64,000 bases of DNA from Stutzerimonas stutzeri (lineage in GTDB: Bacteria; Pseudomonadota; Gammaproteobacteria; Pseudomonadales; Pseudomonadaceae). Shown here in pieces: positions 1 through 8,784 of the stretch; the stretch's first letter is position 1, and each line of letters opens with the position of its first letter. The notes beneath the pieces were generated by a model. It made no database searches. It worked only from the letters and a program-made list of their open reading frames with translations, and was not told the origin of the DNA. The position numbers and the translations under genes were made by a program. The stretch spans positions 310,001 to 374,000 of the forward strand of contig NZ_POUT01000002.1 of the NCBI RefSeq assembly GCF_002890915.1, in the 5' to 3' direction.

Positions 1-1
1 G

Positions 2-2098
2 CGCGCGCTGGGGCTGTTCTGTCTCGGGCTGGCCTGGGCTTGCCAGCATGCCCAGCATGCCGTCGACGATCGCTTGCCGGCGTCCATGGACGGGCGCACC
101 TTCTGGCTGGAAGGGACGGTCGTCGGGCTGCCCGCCGTGCGCGGCGATGTGGTGCGCTTCGAACTGGACGATATCGCGTCGCGTCATGCCGGGCTGCCCA
201 CCCGGCTGCGGCTGGCCTGGTATGACGGGCCGGTGGTGCGGGCCGGCGAACGCTGGCGGCTGGCCGCGCGGCTGAAGCGCCCGCATGGCCTGGTCAATCC
301 GCAAGCCTTCGACTACGAAGCCTGGTTGCTGGCACGACGGATCGGGGCGACTGGAAGCGTCAAGGCCGGGGAGCGACTGCTGTCGTCGGCGACCGCCGCT
401 GCCTGGCGCGATCGCCTGAGGACGCGGCTGATGGCCGTTCCGGCATTCGAGCGGCAGGGTGCGATTGCCGCCCTGGTGGTGGGTGACGATTCGGGGTTGA
501 GTCGGGCCGACTGGCAGGTGCTGCAGGATACCGGGACGGTGCACCTGATGGTGATCTCCGGGCAGCACGTCGGCATGCTGGCGGGCCTGCTGTACGGGCT
601 GGTGGCGTTGCTCGCGCGTTGGGGCGCGTGGCCGCGGCAACTGCCCTGGTTGCCCTGGGCGTGCGGCCTGGCATTGGCGGGGGCGCTGGCCTACGGATGG
701 CTGGCTGGGTTCGATGTGCCGGTGCGCCGGGCCTGCCTGATGGTCGCGGTGGTATTGCTCTGGCGCCTGCGTTTTCGCCATCTGGGTGTCTGGCTGCCGT
801 TGTTGCTGGCTCTGGACGGGGTTCTGCTGCTGGATCCGCTGGTCAGTCTGCAGCCCGGTTTCTGGCTGTCGTTCGGCGTCGTGGCGCTGCTGGCTTTCGT
901 GTTCGCCGGCCGCCTCGGGCCATGGCCCTGGTGGAAGACCCTGTTGCGTGCGCAGTGGGCCGCGGCCCTGGGACTGCTGCCATTGATGCTGGCGCTCGGG
1001 TTGCCGATCAGTGCCAGCGGGCCGCTGGCCAACCTGCTGGCAGTGCCCTGGATCAGCCTGACGGTGCCCTTTGCGTTGCTTGGCACGCTGCTCCTGCCTG
1101 TCTGGGGCCTCGGCGAGGCGGTGTTGTCGGCGGTGGGTTGGTCGCTGGCGACCCTGTTCGATCTGCTGGCGGTGGTCTCGGCATGGCAGCCCGCCTGGCT
1201 GGCCAGCGGCCTGCCGTGGTGGGCCTGGCTGGCGGTTGCGCTGGGTGTCCTGCTACTGCTGATGCCCGCTGGTGTGTCGGTGCGCTGGTTGGGGCTGGTG
1301 CTGCTGTTGCCGCTTGCCTTCCCGCCGCGGGAAGCCCCGCCCGATGGGCGGGCGCAGGTGTGGCTGTTCGATGTGGGGCAGGGGCTTTCCGTGCTGGTGC
1401 GTACCCGCGAGCATGCATTGCTCTACGACGCGGGGCCCAACCATGGCGAGTTCGATACGGGGGAGCGGGTGGTCTTTCCTTCCTTGCGCACGTTGGGTGT
1501 GACGGGCTTGGACATGCTCTTGCTCAGCCATGCCGACAACGATCATTCCGGCGGTGCCCAGGCGATCCGGCGGCTGATGCCGGTGACGCGCGTCGTCAGT
1601 GGCCAGCCGCAGCGGCATGCGCCATCTCTGGTTGCCGAGCCTTGCCGGAGCGGGGCCGAATGGCAGTGGGACGGCGTGCGCTTTCGCCTGTGGCAGTGGC
1701 GGGAGGCACGCGATAGCAACCAGACCTCCTGTGTGCTGCTGGTCGAGGCGGCTGGTGAACGCCTGCTGCTGACCGGCGACATCGACCAGGCGGCCGAGCA
1801 GGCGTTGCTGGAAGGCCCGATGCCGGTGCAGGCGCAATGGCTGCTGCTGCCGCATCATGGCAGCCGTAGTTCCTCGTCGGAACGCTTCCTGCGCGCCGTG
1901 GCCCCGCAGGCGGTGCTGATCTCGCGCAGCCTGCACAATTCGTTTGGCCATCCGCATCCGAGCGTAACGGCGCGGCTGCAGGCGCTCGGCGTGCGCGCCT
2001 ACGACACCGCATTGCATGGCGCGGTGCGGATCGATCTCGGTGACTTTTCCCGCGGCCATATCGCACGTGCGCAACGACGCTTCTGGCGGGAAAAATGA
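2..2098 (+). CDS. comEC: ComEC/Rec2 family DNA internalization protein (5' end outside window)
   Basis: Inner-membrane channel that carries single-stranded DNA into the cytoplasm during natural transformation. The frame is open from base 2, so the true start lies upstream; the ATG at 74 is internal. About 698 residues are visible: a soluble N-terminal part, then a long hydrophobic Competence domain of many membrane helices (roughly 480-1330), then a C-terminal metallo-beta-lactamase-like domain. The last shows the metal motif SHADNDHSGG near 1525-1557 and a second PHHGS motif near 1850. It precedes the exbBD-lpxK genes as in other pseudomonads. The family call is firm; whether this strain is naturally competent cannot be judged from one gene. 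Confidence 0.93.
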   Translation, partial: RALGLFCLGLAWACQHAQHAVDDRLPASMDGRTFWLEGTVVGLPAVRGDVVRFELDDIASRHAGLPTRLRLAWYDGPVVRAGERWRLAARLKRPHGLVNPQAFDYEAWLLARRIGATGSVKAGERLLSSATAAAWRDRLRTRLMAVPAFERQGAIAALVVGDDSGLSRADWQVLQDTGTVHLMVISGQHVGMLAGLLYGLVALLARWGAWPRQLPWLPWACGLALAGALAYGWLAGFDVPVRRACLMVAVVLLWRLRFRHLGVWLPLLLALDGVLLLDPLVSLQPGFWLSFGVVALLAFVFAGRLGPWPWWKTLLRAQWAAALGLLPLMLALGLPISASGPLANLLAVPWISLTVPFALLGTLLLPVWGLGEAVLSAVGWSLATLFDLLAVVSAWQPAWLASGLPWWAWLAVALGVLLLLMPAGVSVRWLGLVLLLPLAFPPREAPPDGRAQVWLFDVGQGLSVLVRTREHALLYDAGPNHGEFDTGERVVFPSLRTLGVTGLDMLLLSHADNDHSGGAQAIRRLMPVTRVVSGQPQRHAPSLVAEPCRSGAEWQWDGVRFRLWQWREARDSNQTSCVLLVEAAGERLLLTGDIDQAAEQALLEGPMPVQAQWLLLPHHGSRSSSSERFLRAVAPQAVLISRSLHNSFGHPHPSVTARLQALGVRAYDTALHGAVRIDLGDFSRGHIARAQRRFWREK

Positions 2099-2169
2099 GA
2101 ACGGCGGCCGTCGGCGGCCTGGCGACCCTATGCTAGAGTGGCGCCACTTTTTCGAGGGGGATTCATCTC

Positions 2170-2802
2170 GTGTGGGAGCTGGTCAAAGCGGGCGGCTGGA
2201 TAATGCTGCCGATCATTCTGTGTTCCATCGCCGCCGCCGGTATCATCGCCGAGCGCCTGTGGACGCTGCGGCCGAGCCGCGTCACGCCACCGCATCTGCT
2301 GGGGCAGGTCTGGAAGTGGATCAAGGACAAGAAGCTCAGCAACCAGAAGCTCAAGGAGTTGCGCGCCGACTCGCCACTGGGCGAGATCCTCGCCGCCGGC
2401 CTGGCCAATTCCAAGCGCGGTCGCGAAATCATGAAAGAGTGCATCGAGGAGGCCGCCGCCCGCGTGGTGCACGATCTCGAGCGTTACCTCAATGCGCTGG
2501 GCACCATCGCCGGCATCGCACCGCTGCTGGGACTGCTGGGTACGGTACTGGGCATGATCGAGATCTTCAGCGCATTCATGGGCTCGGGCATGGCCAATGC
2601 ACCGCTGCTTGCCGGCGGTATCGCCAAGGCGTTGATCACCACCGCCGCGGGGCTGATGGTCGGCATTCCGGCGCTGTTCTTCCATCGCTTCCTGCAGCGT
2701 CGGGTGGACGAGCTGGTCGTAGGCATGGAGCAGGAGGCGATCAAACTGGTGGAAGTGCTGCAGGGCGACCGCGATGTCGATCTCGCTGAGGACAAGGCGT
2801 GA
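2170..2802 (+). CDS. exbB: MotA/TolQ/ExbB proton channel family protein
   Basis: Subunit of a proton-driven inner-membrane motor that pairs with an ExbD/TolR protein to energise an outer-membrane process. The GTG start is preceded by a strong GAGGGGG ribosome site. Hydrophobic segments near residues 9-30, 113-138 and 155-180 match the three-helix TolQ/ExbB layout, and the conserved glycine-rich GLLGTVLGM region lies in the second. It overlaps exbD by 4 bases (GTGA). The position before lpxK is conserved in Pseudomonas, where this pair is separate from the TonB-linked exbBD and from tolQR. Its specific partner is unknown. Confidence 0.9.
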   Translation: MWELVKAGGWIMLPIILCSIAAAGIIAERLWTLRPSRVTPPHLLGQVWKWIKDKKLSNQKLKELRADSPLGEILAAGLANSKRGREIMKECIEEAAARVVHDLERYLNALGTIAGIAPLLGLLGTVLGMIEIFSAFMGSGMANAPLLAGGIAKALITTAAGLMVGIPALFFHRFLQRRVDELVVGMEQEAIKLVEVLQGDRDVDLAEDKA

Positions 2803-3227
2803 AATTCCGGCGCAAACCCCGCGAGAACGTGGAAATAGGCCTGGCGCCACTGATCGACGTGGTGTTCATTCTGCTGCTGTTCTTCGTGGTCACCACCACC
2901 TTCACCCGTGAGACGCAGCTCAAGGTCGATCTGCCAGAGGCGGCCAGCGGCACACCGCCGCAGGAAACCGAGGTTCGGCAACTGGAAGTTTTGATCGACG
3001 TGGCCGGCAACTACTCGCTCAATGGCAAGGCGTTGCTGAAAAGCGATCTGAATTCGTTGATGGCCGCGCTGAACAAGGAGTCCGGTGGCGACACCGGCCT
3101 GCCGATGATCATCAGCGCCGACGGCAAGACGCCGCACCAGGCGGTGATCACTGCGATGGATGCGGCCGGCAAGCTCGGCTTCGCCCATTTGCGCATCACC
3201 ACCGTCGAGGCGCAGGTCGCGCCCTGA
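2799..3227 (+). CDS. exbD: ExbD/TolR family biopolymer transport protein
   Basis: Partner of the upstream ExbB-like channel. A 142-residue protein with a short cytoplasmic N-terminus, one transmembrane helix (about residues 16-36) carrying the proton-path aspartate Asp20 in the APLIDVVF motif, and a periplasmic domain. The GTG start overlaps the exbB stop, and the stop overlaps the lpxK ATG (TGATG), so the three genes are translationally coupled. The role of this pair beside lipid A genes is inferred to concern envelope transport; the sequence does not show the substrate. Confidence 0.9.
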   Translation: MKFRRKPRENVEIGLAPLIDVVFILLLFFVVTTTFTRETQLKVDLPEAASGTPPQETEVRQLEVLIDVAGNYSLNGKALLKSDLNSLMAALNKESGGDTGLPMIISADGKTPHQAVITAMDAAGKLGFAHLRITTVEAQVAP

Positions 3228-4231
3228 TGGCTCTCGCCGAACGATTGCAACGAGCCTGGTACCAGGGGCATCCGGCGCTGCGCCTGCTGGCGCCGCTGGA
3301 GTGGCTGTACCGACGTGTGGTCGAGGCGAAGCGTCGGCGTTTCCTCGAAGGTGCGCGCGACACCTATCGCGCGCCCGTACCGGTCATCGTGGTCGGCAAC
3401 ATCACGGTGGGCGGAACCGGCAAGACGCCCTTGATTCTCTGGTTGATCGAACATTGCCGTGCGCGCGGGCTGCGGGTCGGCGTCGTCAGCCGTGGCTACG
3501 GCGCCAGTCCGCCCTCGTTGCCGTGGCGGGTACGGGCGGAGCATTCGGCGCAGCAGTCCGGCGACGAACCGCTGCTGATCGTCCAGCGTACCGGCGTACC
3601 GCTGATGATCGATCCGGATCGTGCATGTGCAGTGCGTCGGCTGCTGGAAAGCGAGCCGCTGGACCTGATCCTTTCCGACGATGGCCTGCAGCACTACCGG
3701 CTGGCGCGTGACCTCGAACTGGTGCTGATCGATGCGGCGCGCGGACTGGGCAATGGCCGGTGCCTGCCTGCCGGGCCCCTGCGCGAGCCGGCTGCGCGCC
3801 TGGATACGGTGGACGCGGTGCTACTCAATGGCGCCAGCGCCGACTCGGCCGGCGGCTATGCCTTCGCCCTGCAACCCAGCGCGTTGGTCGAGCTGTGCTC
3901 CGGCGAGTGCTGGCCGCTCGACCGTTTCCCGGTTGGGCAGCAACTGCATGCGGTGGCCGGAATCGGCAACCCGCAGCGTTTCTTCGCCACGCTCGAGGCG
4001 CTACACTGGCGCCCGATTCCGCATGCCTTCGCCGATCATGCCGCCTACAGCCCGGAGCGACTGAAGTTCAGTCCCGAGCTGCCGCTGGTGATGACCGAAA
4101 AGGATGCGGTGAAATGCCGGGCCTTCGCGCCACCGGGCTGGTCCTACCTGCAGGTGCAGGCGTCGCCCTCGGCGGCCTTCGTCGCCTGGTTCGACGGTCA
4201 GCTGGCCCGCTTGCTGCCCGACCACTCTTAA
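3227..4231 (+). CDS. lpxK: Tetraacyldisaccharide 4'-kinase
   Basis: Phosphorylates the 4' position of the lipid A disaccharide precursor to give lipid IVA, at the inner face of the inner membrane. The protein is 334 residues, the usual family length. The N-terminal region has the membrane-associating stretch, and a Walker A loop VGGTGKTP lies at residues 61-68. The [11 protein letters not shown] segment is the typical DDGLQ motif. The ATG overlaps the exbD stop. The next genes (Trm112-like, kdsB) also serve LPS core synthesis, fitting a shared envelope operon. Confidence 0.95.
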   Translation: MALAERLQRAWYQGHPALRLLAPLEWLYRRVVEAKRRRFLEGARDTYRAPVPVIVVGNITVGGTGKTPLILWLIEHCRARGLRVGVVSRGYGASPPSLPWRVRAEHSAQQSGDEPLLIVQRTGVPLMIDPDRACAVRRLLESEPLDLILSDDGLQHYRLARDLELVLIDAARGLGNGRCLPAGPLREPAARLDTVDAVLLNGASADSAGGYAFALQPSALVELCSGECWPLDRFPVGQQLHAVAGIGNPQRFFATLEALHWRPIPHAFADHAAYSPERLKFSPELPLVMTEKDAVKCRAFAPPGWSYLQVQASPSAAFVAWFDGQLARLLPDHS

Positions 4232-4277
4232 AGCTGCTCGATCTGCTGTCGCAGTCGACCGCTTCCAAGGACTGCGC

Positions 4278-4463
4278 ATGGATACCAAACTGCTCGATAT
4301 TCTGGCCTGCCCGCTGTGCAAGGGGCCGCTGAAGCTGGCCGACGACAAATCCGAACTGATCTGCAAGGCCGACGGCCTGGCCTTCCCCGTGCGCGACGGG
4401 ATTCCGGTGATGCTGGAAAGCGAGGCGCGAACCCTCGATGTGGACGAGCGCCTGGACAAATGA
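4278..4463 (+). CDS. Trm112/YcaR family small protein
   Basis: A 61-residue protein of the Trm112 (YcaR/UPF0434) family, which forms a small zinc-ribbon-like fold. The N-terminal [12 protein letters not shown] carries the Cys-x-x-Cys pair, with a third Cys in the [12 protein letters not shown] segment. Its position between lpxK and kdsB is conserved in proteobacteria. The start follows an AAGGA site about 9 bases upstream, and the stop overlaps the kdsB start (ATGA). In eukaryotes and archaea Trm112 activates methyltransferases; the bacterial role is not settled. Confidence 0.88.
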   Translation: MDTKLLDILACPLCKGPLKLADDKSELICKADGLAFPVRDGIPVMLESEARTLDVDERLDK

Positions 4464-5224
4464 GCACTGCCTACACCGTCGTGATCCCGGCACGCTATTC
4501 CTCCAGCCGCCTGCCGGGCAAGCCGCTGCTGGACATCGCTGGTAAGCCAATGATCCAGCATGTCTGGGAACAGGCGCGCAAGAGCGCGGCGCAGCGGGTG
4601 GTGATCGCCACCGACGATGCGCGCATCCTCGAGGCCTGCGTGGCATTCGGCGCCGAGGCCCTGCTTACCCGCGCCGATCACAACTCCGGCACCGATCGCC
4701 TGGCCGAAGTGGCCGAGCAGCTGGGGCTGGCCGACGATGCGATCGTGGTGAACATGCAGGGCGACGAGCCGCTGATTCCCCCGACGGTGATCGATCAGGT
4801 CGCGGTGAACCTGGCCGCGCACGGCGAGGCGGCCATGGCGACGCTGGCCGAACCGCTGGCCGATGCCACGGCGCTGTTCAATCCCAACGTGGTCAAGGTG
4901 CTGACCGACTGCGACGGCCTGGCGTTGACCTTCAGCCGCGCCCCCTTGCCCTGGGCCCGCGATGCCTTCGCGGCCGATCGCAGCGTGTTGCCTGCGGGCG
5001 TGCCCTATCGCCGGCACATCGGCATCTACGCCTATCGCGCAGGCTTCCTCGCCGACTTCGTCGCCTGGGGCCCGTGCTGGCTGGAGAACACCGAGAGCCT
5101 GGAGCAGCTGCGCGCGCTCTGGCATGGCCGACGCATCCATGTGCAGGATGCCGTCGAGGCACCGCAGGCCGGGGTGGATACGCCAGAGGATCTCGAGCGG
5201 GTTCGCCGGCTGCTGGGGAGCTGA
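4460..5224 (+). CDS. kdsB: 3-deoxy-manno-octulosonate cytidylyltransferase
   Basis: CMP-Kdo synthetase: activates Kdo with CTP for transfer to lipid A in the cytoplasm. The 254-residue length is typical. The N-terminal [15 protein letters not shown] nucleotide-binding motif is intact, as are the [11 protein letters not shown] segment and the [11 protein letters not shown] region. The start is the ATG overlapping the preceding stop (ATGA); the frame is open further upstream, but that part shadows the Trm112-like gene. It sits in the lpxK to murB envelope cluster. Confidence 0.96.
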   Translation: MSTAYTVVIPARYSSSRLPGKPLLDIAGKPMIQHVWEQARKSAAQRVVIATDDARILEACVAFGAEALLTRADHNSGTDRLAEVAEQLGLADDAIVVNMQGDEPLIPPTVIDQVAVNLAAHGEAAMATLAEPLADATALFNPNVVKVLTDCDGLALTFSRAPLPWARDAFAADRSVLPAGVPYRRHIGIYAYRAGFLADFVAWGPCWLENTESLEQLRALWHGRRIHVQDAVEAPQAGVDTPEDLERVRRLLGS

Positions 5225-5226
5225 GC

Positions 5227-5691
5227 ATGCGGGTGCTGTTCGTCTGCATGGGCAACATCTGCCGCTCGCCCACCGCCGAAGGGGTATTGCGCCAGCGCGT
5301 GCGCGCGGCGGGGCTGGAAGGGCGAGTCGAGATCGATTCGGCCGGCACCGGCGACTGGCACGTCGGCAAGGCGCCGGATGACCGCGCCTGCGGTGCGGCG
5401 CGGCGGCGCGGCTACGAGCTCGGCGCGTTGCGGGCGCGCCAGGTCCAGCGGGAAGACTTCCAGCGCTTCGACCTCATCCTGGCCATGGACCACGACAACC
5501 TCGCCCGGCTGCGCACCCTGCAGCCCGAGCAGGGCGGCGCCGAGCTGGACCTGCTGCTGCGTCGCTACGGCCTGGGCTGCGATGCCGTGCCCGACCCTTA
5601 CTATGGCGGCGAGGATGGCTTCGAGGCGGTGCTGGATCTCATCGAGCGGGCATGCGACGCCTTGCTCGAAGAAATCGAGGGGCGGCTGTGA
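5227..5691 (+). CDS. Low-molecular-weight protein-tyrosine phosphatase
   Basis: A 154-residue LMW-PTP. The phosphate-binding loop CMGNICRS near the N-terminus gives the C-x5-R signature, and the general-acid DPYYGG motif lies near residue 122. The ATG follows the kdsB stop by 2 bases, and the stop overlaps the murB GTG. In proteobacteria such enzymes often dephosphorylate tyrosine kinases of capsule synthesis, but no Wzc-like kinase is near. Its conserved place between kdsB and murB suggests an envelope link, which is an inference. Confidence 0.92.
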   Translation: MRVLFVCMGNICRSPTAEGVLRQRVRAAGLEGRVEIDSAGTGDWHVGKAPDDRACGAARRRGYELGALRARQVQREDFQRFDLILAMDHDNLARLRTLQPEQGGAELDLLLRRYGLGCDAVPDPYYGGEDGFEAVLDLIERACDALLEEIEGRL

Positions 5692-6707
5692 GCCTGATCA
5701 TCGAAGCGAATCGCTCGCTCAAGCCGTTCAATACCTTCGCCGTCGAGCAGCGCGCGGCTTTCTTCGCCACCGCGCATGACGATGCCGACGTCCGCGAAGC
5801 GCTTGCCCAGGCGCGGCGGCGCGATGTGCCGCTGCTGCCCATCGGTGGCGGCAGCAACCTGCTGCTGACGCAGGATGTCGCTGCGCTGGTGCTGCACATG
5901 GCCAGCAGCGGTCGGTGCCTGCTGGAAGAGCGCGACGGTCGCGTGCTGGTCGAGGCGGAGGCCGGCGAGGCCTGGCATCCGTTCGTGCTCTGGACCTTGG
6001 AACAGGGGCTCTGCGGGCTGGAGAACCTGAGCCTGATTCCGGGCACGGTGGGCGCTGCGCCGATCCAGAACATCGGGGCCTATGGGGTCGAGCTCAAGGA
6101 CGTCTTCGCCGGGCTCACCGCGCTGGACAGCGAAACCGGGCAGTTGCGTGATTTCGAGCTGGACGAATGCGCGTTCGGCTATCGCGACAGCCTGTTCAAG
6201 CGGCAGCCGGGGCGCTACCTGATCCTGCGGGTGCGTTTCGCGCTGCGGCGCCAGGCGGTCCTGCACCTCGAATACGGGCCGATCCGCCAGCGCCTGGCGG
6301 AGCAGGGGATCGCGACGCCCACCGCGCTGGATGTCAGCCGCGCGGTCTGCGCCATCCGCAGCGAGAAACTGCCGGACCCTCGCCAGCTGGGCAACGCCGG
6401 CAGTTTCTTCAAGAACCCGCTGGTGTCCCAGGACGCCGCGCAGGCGCTTCGTGAGCGCTATCCCGATCTGGTCGCCTATCCGCAGGGTAACGGGCAAGTG
6501 AAGCTGGCGGCCGGCTGGCTGATCGAGCGTGCCGGGTGGAAAGGCTTCCGCGATGGCGACGCCGGCGTGCATCGTCTGCAGGCGCTGGTGCTGGTCAACC
6601 ACGGGCAGGCCAGCGGCAGCCAGTTGCTGCAACTGGCGCAGCGTATCCAGGCGGATATCCTTGCGCGCTTCGGTGTATCGCTGGAGATCGAGCCGAACGT
6701 GTTCTGA
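5688..6707 (+). CDS. murB: UDP-N-acetylenolpyruvoylglucosamine reductase
   Basis: Cytoplasmic flavoenzyme that reduces UDP-GlcNAc-enolpyruvate to UDP-MurNAc with NADPH. The 339-residue length fits the type I (E. coli-like) family. Visible motifs are the FAD-binding GGGSNLLL loop near residue 50, the IPGTVGAAPIQNIGAYG segment, and the C-terminal NPLVS and AGWLIERAG blocks. The GTG start overlaps the phosphatase stop (GTGA). The gene ends 3 bases before the stop of the oppositely transcribed glutamate-synthase-like gene, so the two are convergent. Confidence 0.96.
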   Translation: MSLIIEANRSLKPFNTFAVEQRAAFFATAHDDADVREALAQARRRDVPLLPIGGGSNLLLTQDVAALVLHMASSGRCLLEERDGRVLVEAEAGEAWHPFVLWTLEQGLCGLENLSLIPGTVGAAPIQNIGAYGVELKDVFAGLTALDSETGQLRDFELDECAFGYRDSLFKRQPGRYLILRVRFALRRQAVLHLEYGPIRQRLAEQGIATPTALDVSRAVCAIRSEKLPDPRQLGNAGSFFKNPLVSQDAAQALRERYPDLVAYPQGNGQVKLAAGWLIERAGWKGFRDGDAGVHRLQALVLVNHGQASGSQLLQLAQRIQADILARFGVSLEIEPNVF

Positions 6708-6710
6708 CGT

Positions 6711-8315
6711 TCAGTCGAGCCTGGGCGCGAAACTCTCCGCCTGAGTCATGTCCCACATCCGCCGGTAGAATTCACCCTGCACGTCGTCGTTGAGCAGCAC
6801 GCCGGGCTCGAGAAAGGTGTGCAGCTGCGAGAACAGCTTGATCTCGGTGGCGGACATGCGCCGTACCAGATGCTTGGCTTCGAGTTGTTGCGGGTGTTCG
6901 AGGCCGGCCGCGGCAAGCATCTCGGAGAGCGCCTGGAGCGTGTTGCGGTGGTAGTTGTAGACCCGCTCGGCCTTGTCCGGCACCACCAGGGCGCGCTGGC
7001 GCAGTGGGTCCTGGGTGGCGACGCCGGTGGGGCACTTGTTGGTATGGCACGACTGCGACTGGATGCAGCCGATGGCGAACATGAAGCCGCGCGCCGCGTT
7101 GGCCCAGTCGGCGCCGATGGCCAGCACGCAGGCGATGTCGAAGGCGCTGACGATCTTGCCGCTGGCGCCGAGCTTGATGTGCTCGCGCAGGTTCAGCCCC
7201 ACCAGGGTGTTGTGCACGAACAGCAGGCCTTCGCGCAGCGGCACGCCGATATGGTTGGTGAACTCCAGAGGCGCCGCGCCGGTGCCGCCTTCCTTGCCAT
7301 CGACGACGATGAAGTCCGGCAGGATGCCGCTCTGCAGCATGGCCTTGGCGATGGCCATGAATTCCCAGGGGTGGCCCAGGCAGAGCTTGAAGCCGACCGG
7401 CTTGCCGTCGCTCAGCTCACGCAATCGGGCGATGAAATCGAGCAGCTCCAGGGGGGTCGAGAAGCTGCTGTGGCTGGCCGGCGATACGCAGTCGCGATCC
7501 ATGGGTACGCCGCGGGTCGCGGAGATCTCGGCGGTGATCTTGTGCTTGGGCAGGATGCCGCCGTGTCCGGGCTTGGCGCCCTGGCTGAGCTTTATCTCGA
7601 TCATCTTCACCTGCGGGTGGCTCGCCTGCTGGGCGAAGCGCTGTGGGTCGAAACGGCCCTCTTCGTCGCGACAGCCGAAATAGCCGCTGCCCAGCTCCCA
7701 GATCAGGTCGCCGCCGTACTCGCGGTGGTAGCGGCTGATGCTGCCTTCGCCGGTGTCGTGGGCGAAGCCGCCCATCTTCGCGCCACGATTGAGGGCGCGG
7801 ATGGCATTGGCGCTGAGCGAGCCGAAGCTCATGGCCGAGATGTTGAAGATCGAGGCCGAATAGGGCTGCCGGCACTGCGGCCCGCCGATGGTGATGCGAA
7901 AGCCCTGCGGGTCGGCGTGGGGCGCGGTGCTGATCGAGTGGCCGATGAATTCGAAGCCGGTGCCGTAGACGTCGGTCAGCGTACCGAAGGCCTTGTCGGC
8001 GACCTGGTTCTTGGCGCGGGCATAGACCAGCGAGCGCTGCGCGCGGGAGAAGGGCAGCGGATCGCTGTCGTTCTCCAGCAGGTACTGGCGTATTTCCGGG
8101 CGGATGGTTTCTATCAGGTAGCGGATGTTGCCGAGGATCGGATAGTTGCGGCGAACCGCCTGTTTGCGCTGGAGCAGATCGTTGATGCCGACGGCGCTGA
8201 GTGCCGCCGTGGCCAGGCTGATGGGCCACACGTGTTCCAGCCACGGCAGGCTGAGCAGGGTGAACAGTACGCAGAGGGTGAAGAAGGCATAACGGTTCAT
8301 CAACGACAGGTTCAT
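6711..8315 (-). CDS. FMN-binding glutamate synthase family protein, membrane-anchored
   Basis: A 534-residue protein related to the synthase domain of the glutamate synthase large subunit. Two hydrophobic stretches lie in the first 45 residues, followed by the (beta/alpha)8 FMN-binding domain; GEGSISRYHREYG and GGTGAAPLEF are typical motifs. A C-x5-C-x4-C motif (CIQSQSCHTNKC, around residue 415) matches the 3Fe-4S ligands of GltB. The glutaminase domain is absent, so it should not make glutamate from glutamine by itself. The start at 8315 opens the membrane segment; the frame extends upstream without family similarity. Substrate unknown. Confidence 0.85.
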   Translation of the reverse strand: MNLSLMNRYAFFTLCVLFTLLSLPWLEHVWPISLATAALSAVGINDLLQRKQAVRRNYPILGNIRYLIETIRPEIRQYLLENDSDPLPFSRAQRSLVYARAKNQVADKAFGTLTDVYGTGFEFIGHSISTAPHADPQGFRITIGGPQCRQPYSASIFNISAMSFGSLSANAIRALNRGAKMGGFAHDTGEGSISRYHREYGGDLIWELGSGYFGCRDEEGRFDPQRFAQQASHPQVKMIEIKLSQGAKPGHGGILPKHKITAEISATRGVPMDRDCVSPASHSSFSTPLELLDFIARLRELSDGKPVGFKLCLGHPWEFMAIAKAMLQSGILPDFIVVDGKEGGTGAAPLEFTNHIGVPLREGLLFVHNTLVGLNLREHIKLGASGKIVSAFDIACVLAIGADWANAARGFMFAIGCIQSQSCHTNKCPTGVATQDPLRQRALVVPDKAERVYNYHRNTLQALSEMLAAAGLEHPQQLEAKHLVRRMSATEIKLFSQLHTFLEPGVLLNDDVQGEFYRRMWDMTQAESFAPRLD

Positions 8316-8439
8316 TCCGGCTCCCTTGCCTGATCTGCAAGGCGTAATGGTCCGATGCTGGCTGGCTAATGGCAATCGCTGCCTTCGTCTATCGTGGCGA
8401 TTTCCAGGGGGCAAGGGCATGCGTCGGGCGATCGGTGCG

Positions 8440-8530
8440 GTAGGTTGGTGCTGAGCGCAGCGAAGCCCAATAGGGATCGGCATGAACGCATTGGGCTTCG
8501 TCGCTTTGCTCCTCAGGCTGCGTACCCCGA
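8440..8530 (+). repeat. Dispersed palindromic repeat, copy A (truncated)
   Basis: Starts GTAGGTTGG, followed by CTGAGCGCAGCGAAGCCCAA, a short spacer, then TTGGGCTTCGTCGC. It is the same element as copies at 35507-35597 and 45222-45322 but lacks the closing CCAACCTAC end. It can form a long hairpin. No coding sequence. Confidence 0.8.
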
Positions 8531-8615
8531 CGATCTGCGCACTGCCTGAAACCCCGTCGGCGGCCAAAAGAAGGCTATGTCGTCTGAGCCGGCGGTTGTG
8601 GATGGGCGTATTTCT

Positions 8616-8688
8616 GTAGGAGAGGGCGGGGCCGAGTCCATGCCCGTGAATATTCAGCGCGCAAAAGCTTCGCGGGCATGGCCCCTAC
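8616..8688. repeat. REP-type stem-loop (degenerate)
   Basis: Left arm GTAGGAGAGGGCGGGGCC pairs imperfectly with right arm GGGCATGGCCCCTAC about 50 bases downstream. It resembles the GTAGGAGC...GCTCCTAC repeats common between pseudomonad genes and is related to the copy at 50007-50082. Confidence 0.6.
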
Positions 8689-8734
8689 GGATATCCAGAA
8701 CCGCTTCGCGCTTCGAACAACACGTAATTGAGCC

Positions 8735-8766
8735 AAAAAGAAAGGGATGCCGAAGCATCCCTTTCT
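8735..8766 (-). terminator. Rho-independent terminator of rne
   Basis: On the minus strand a perfect 12-bp stem AGAAAGGGATGC with a TTCG tetraloop is followed by TTTTT. It lies 18 bases beyond the rne stop codon. Confidence 0.9.
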
Positions 8767-8784
8767 CAGGCTTACCGCCCGGAA

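Larger units (their letters stand above)
8316..8784. other. Non-coding stretch between the GltB-like gene and rne
   Basis: These 469 bases hold no convincing gene. They contain one copy of a roughly 100-bp palindromic dispersed repeat (8440-8530), a REP-type stem-loop (8616-8688) and the rne terminator (8735-8766), all listed separately. Confidence 0.7.

Noticed and set aside
8440-8530. Repeat copy A as a terminator of the GltB-like or rne gene
   Set aside because: It lies upstream of the first and beyond a clear terminator of the second, and has no U-run.
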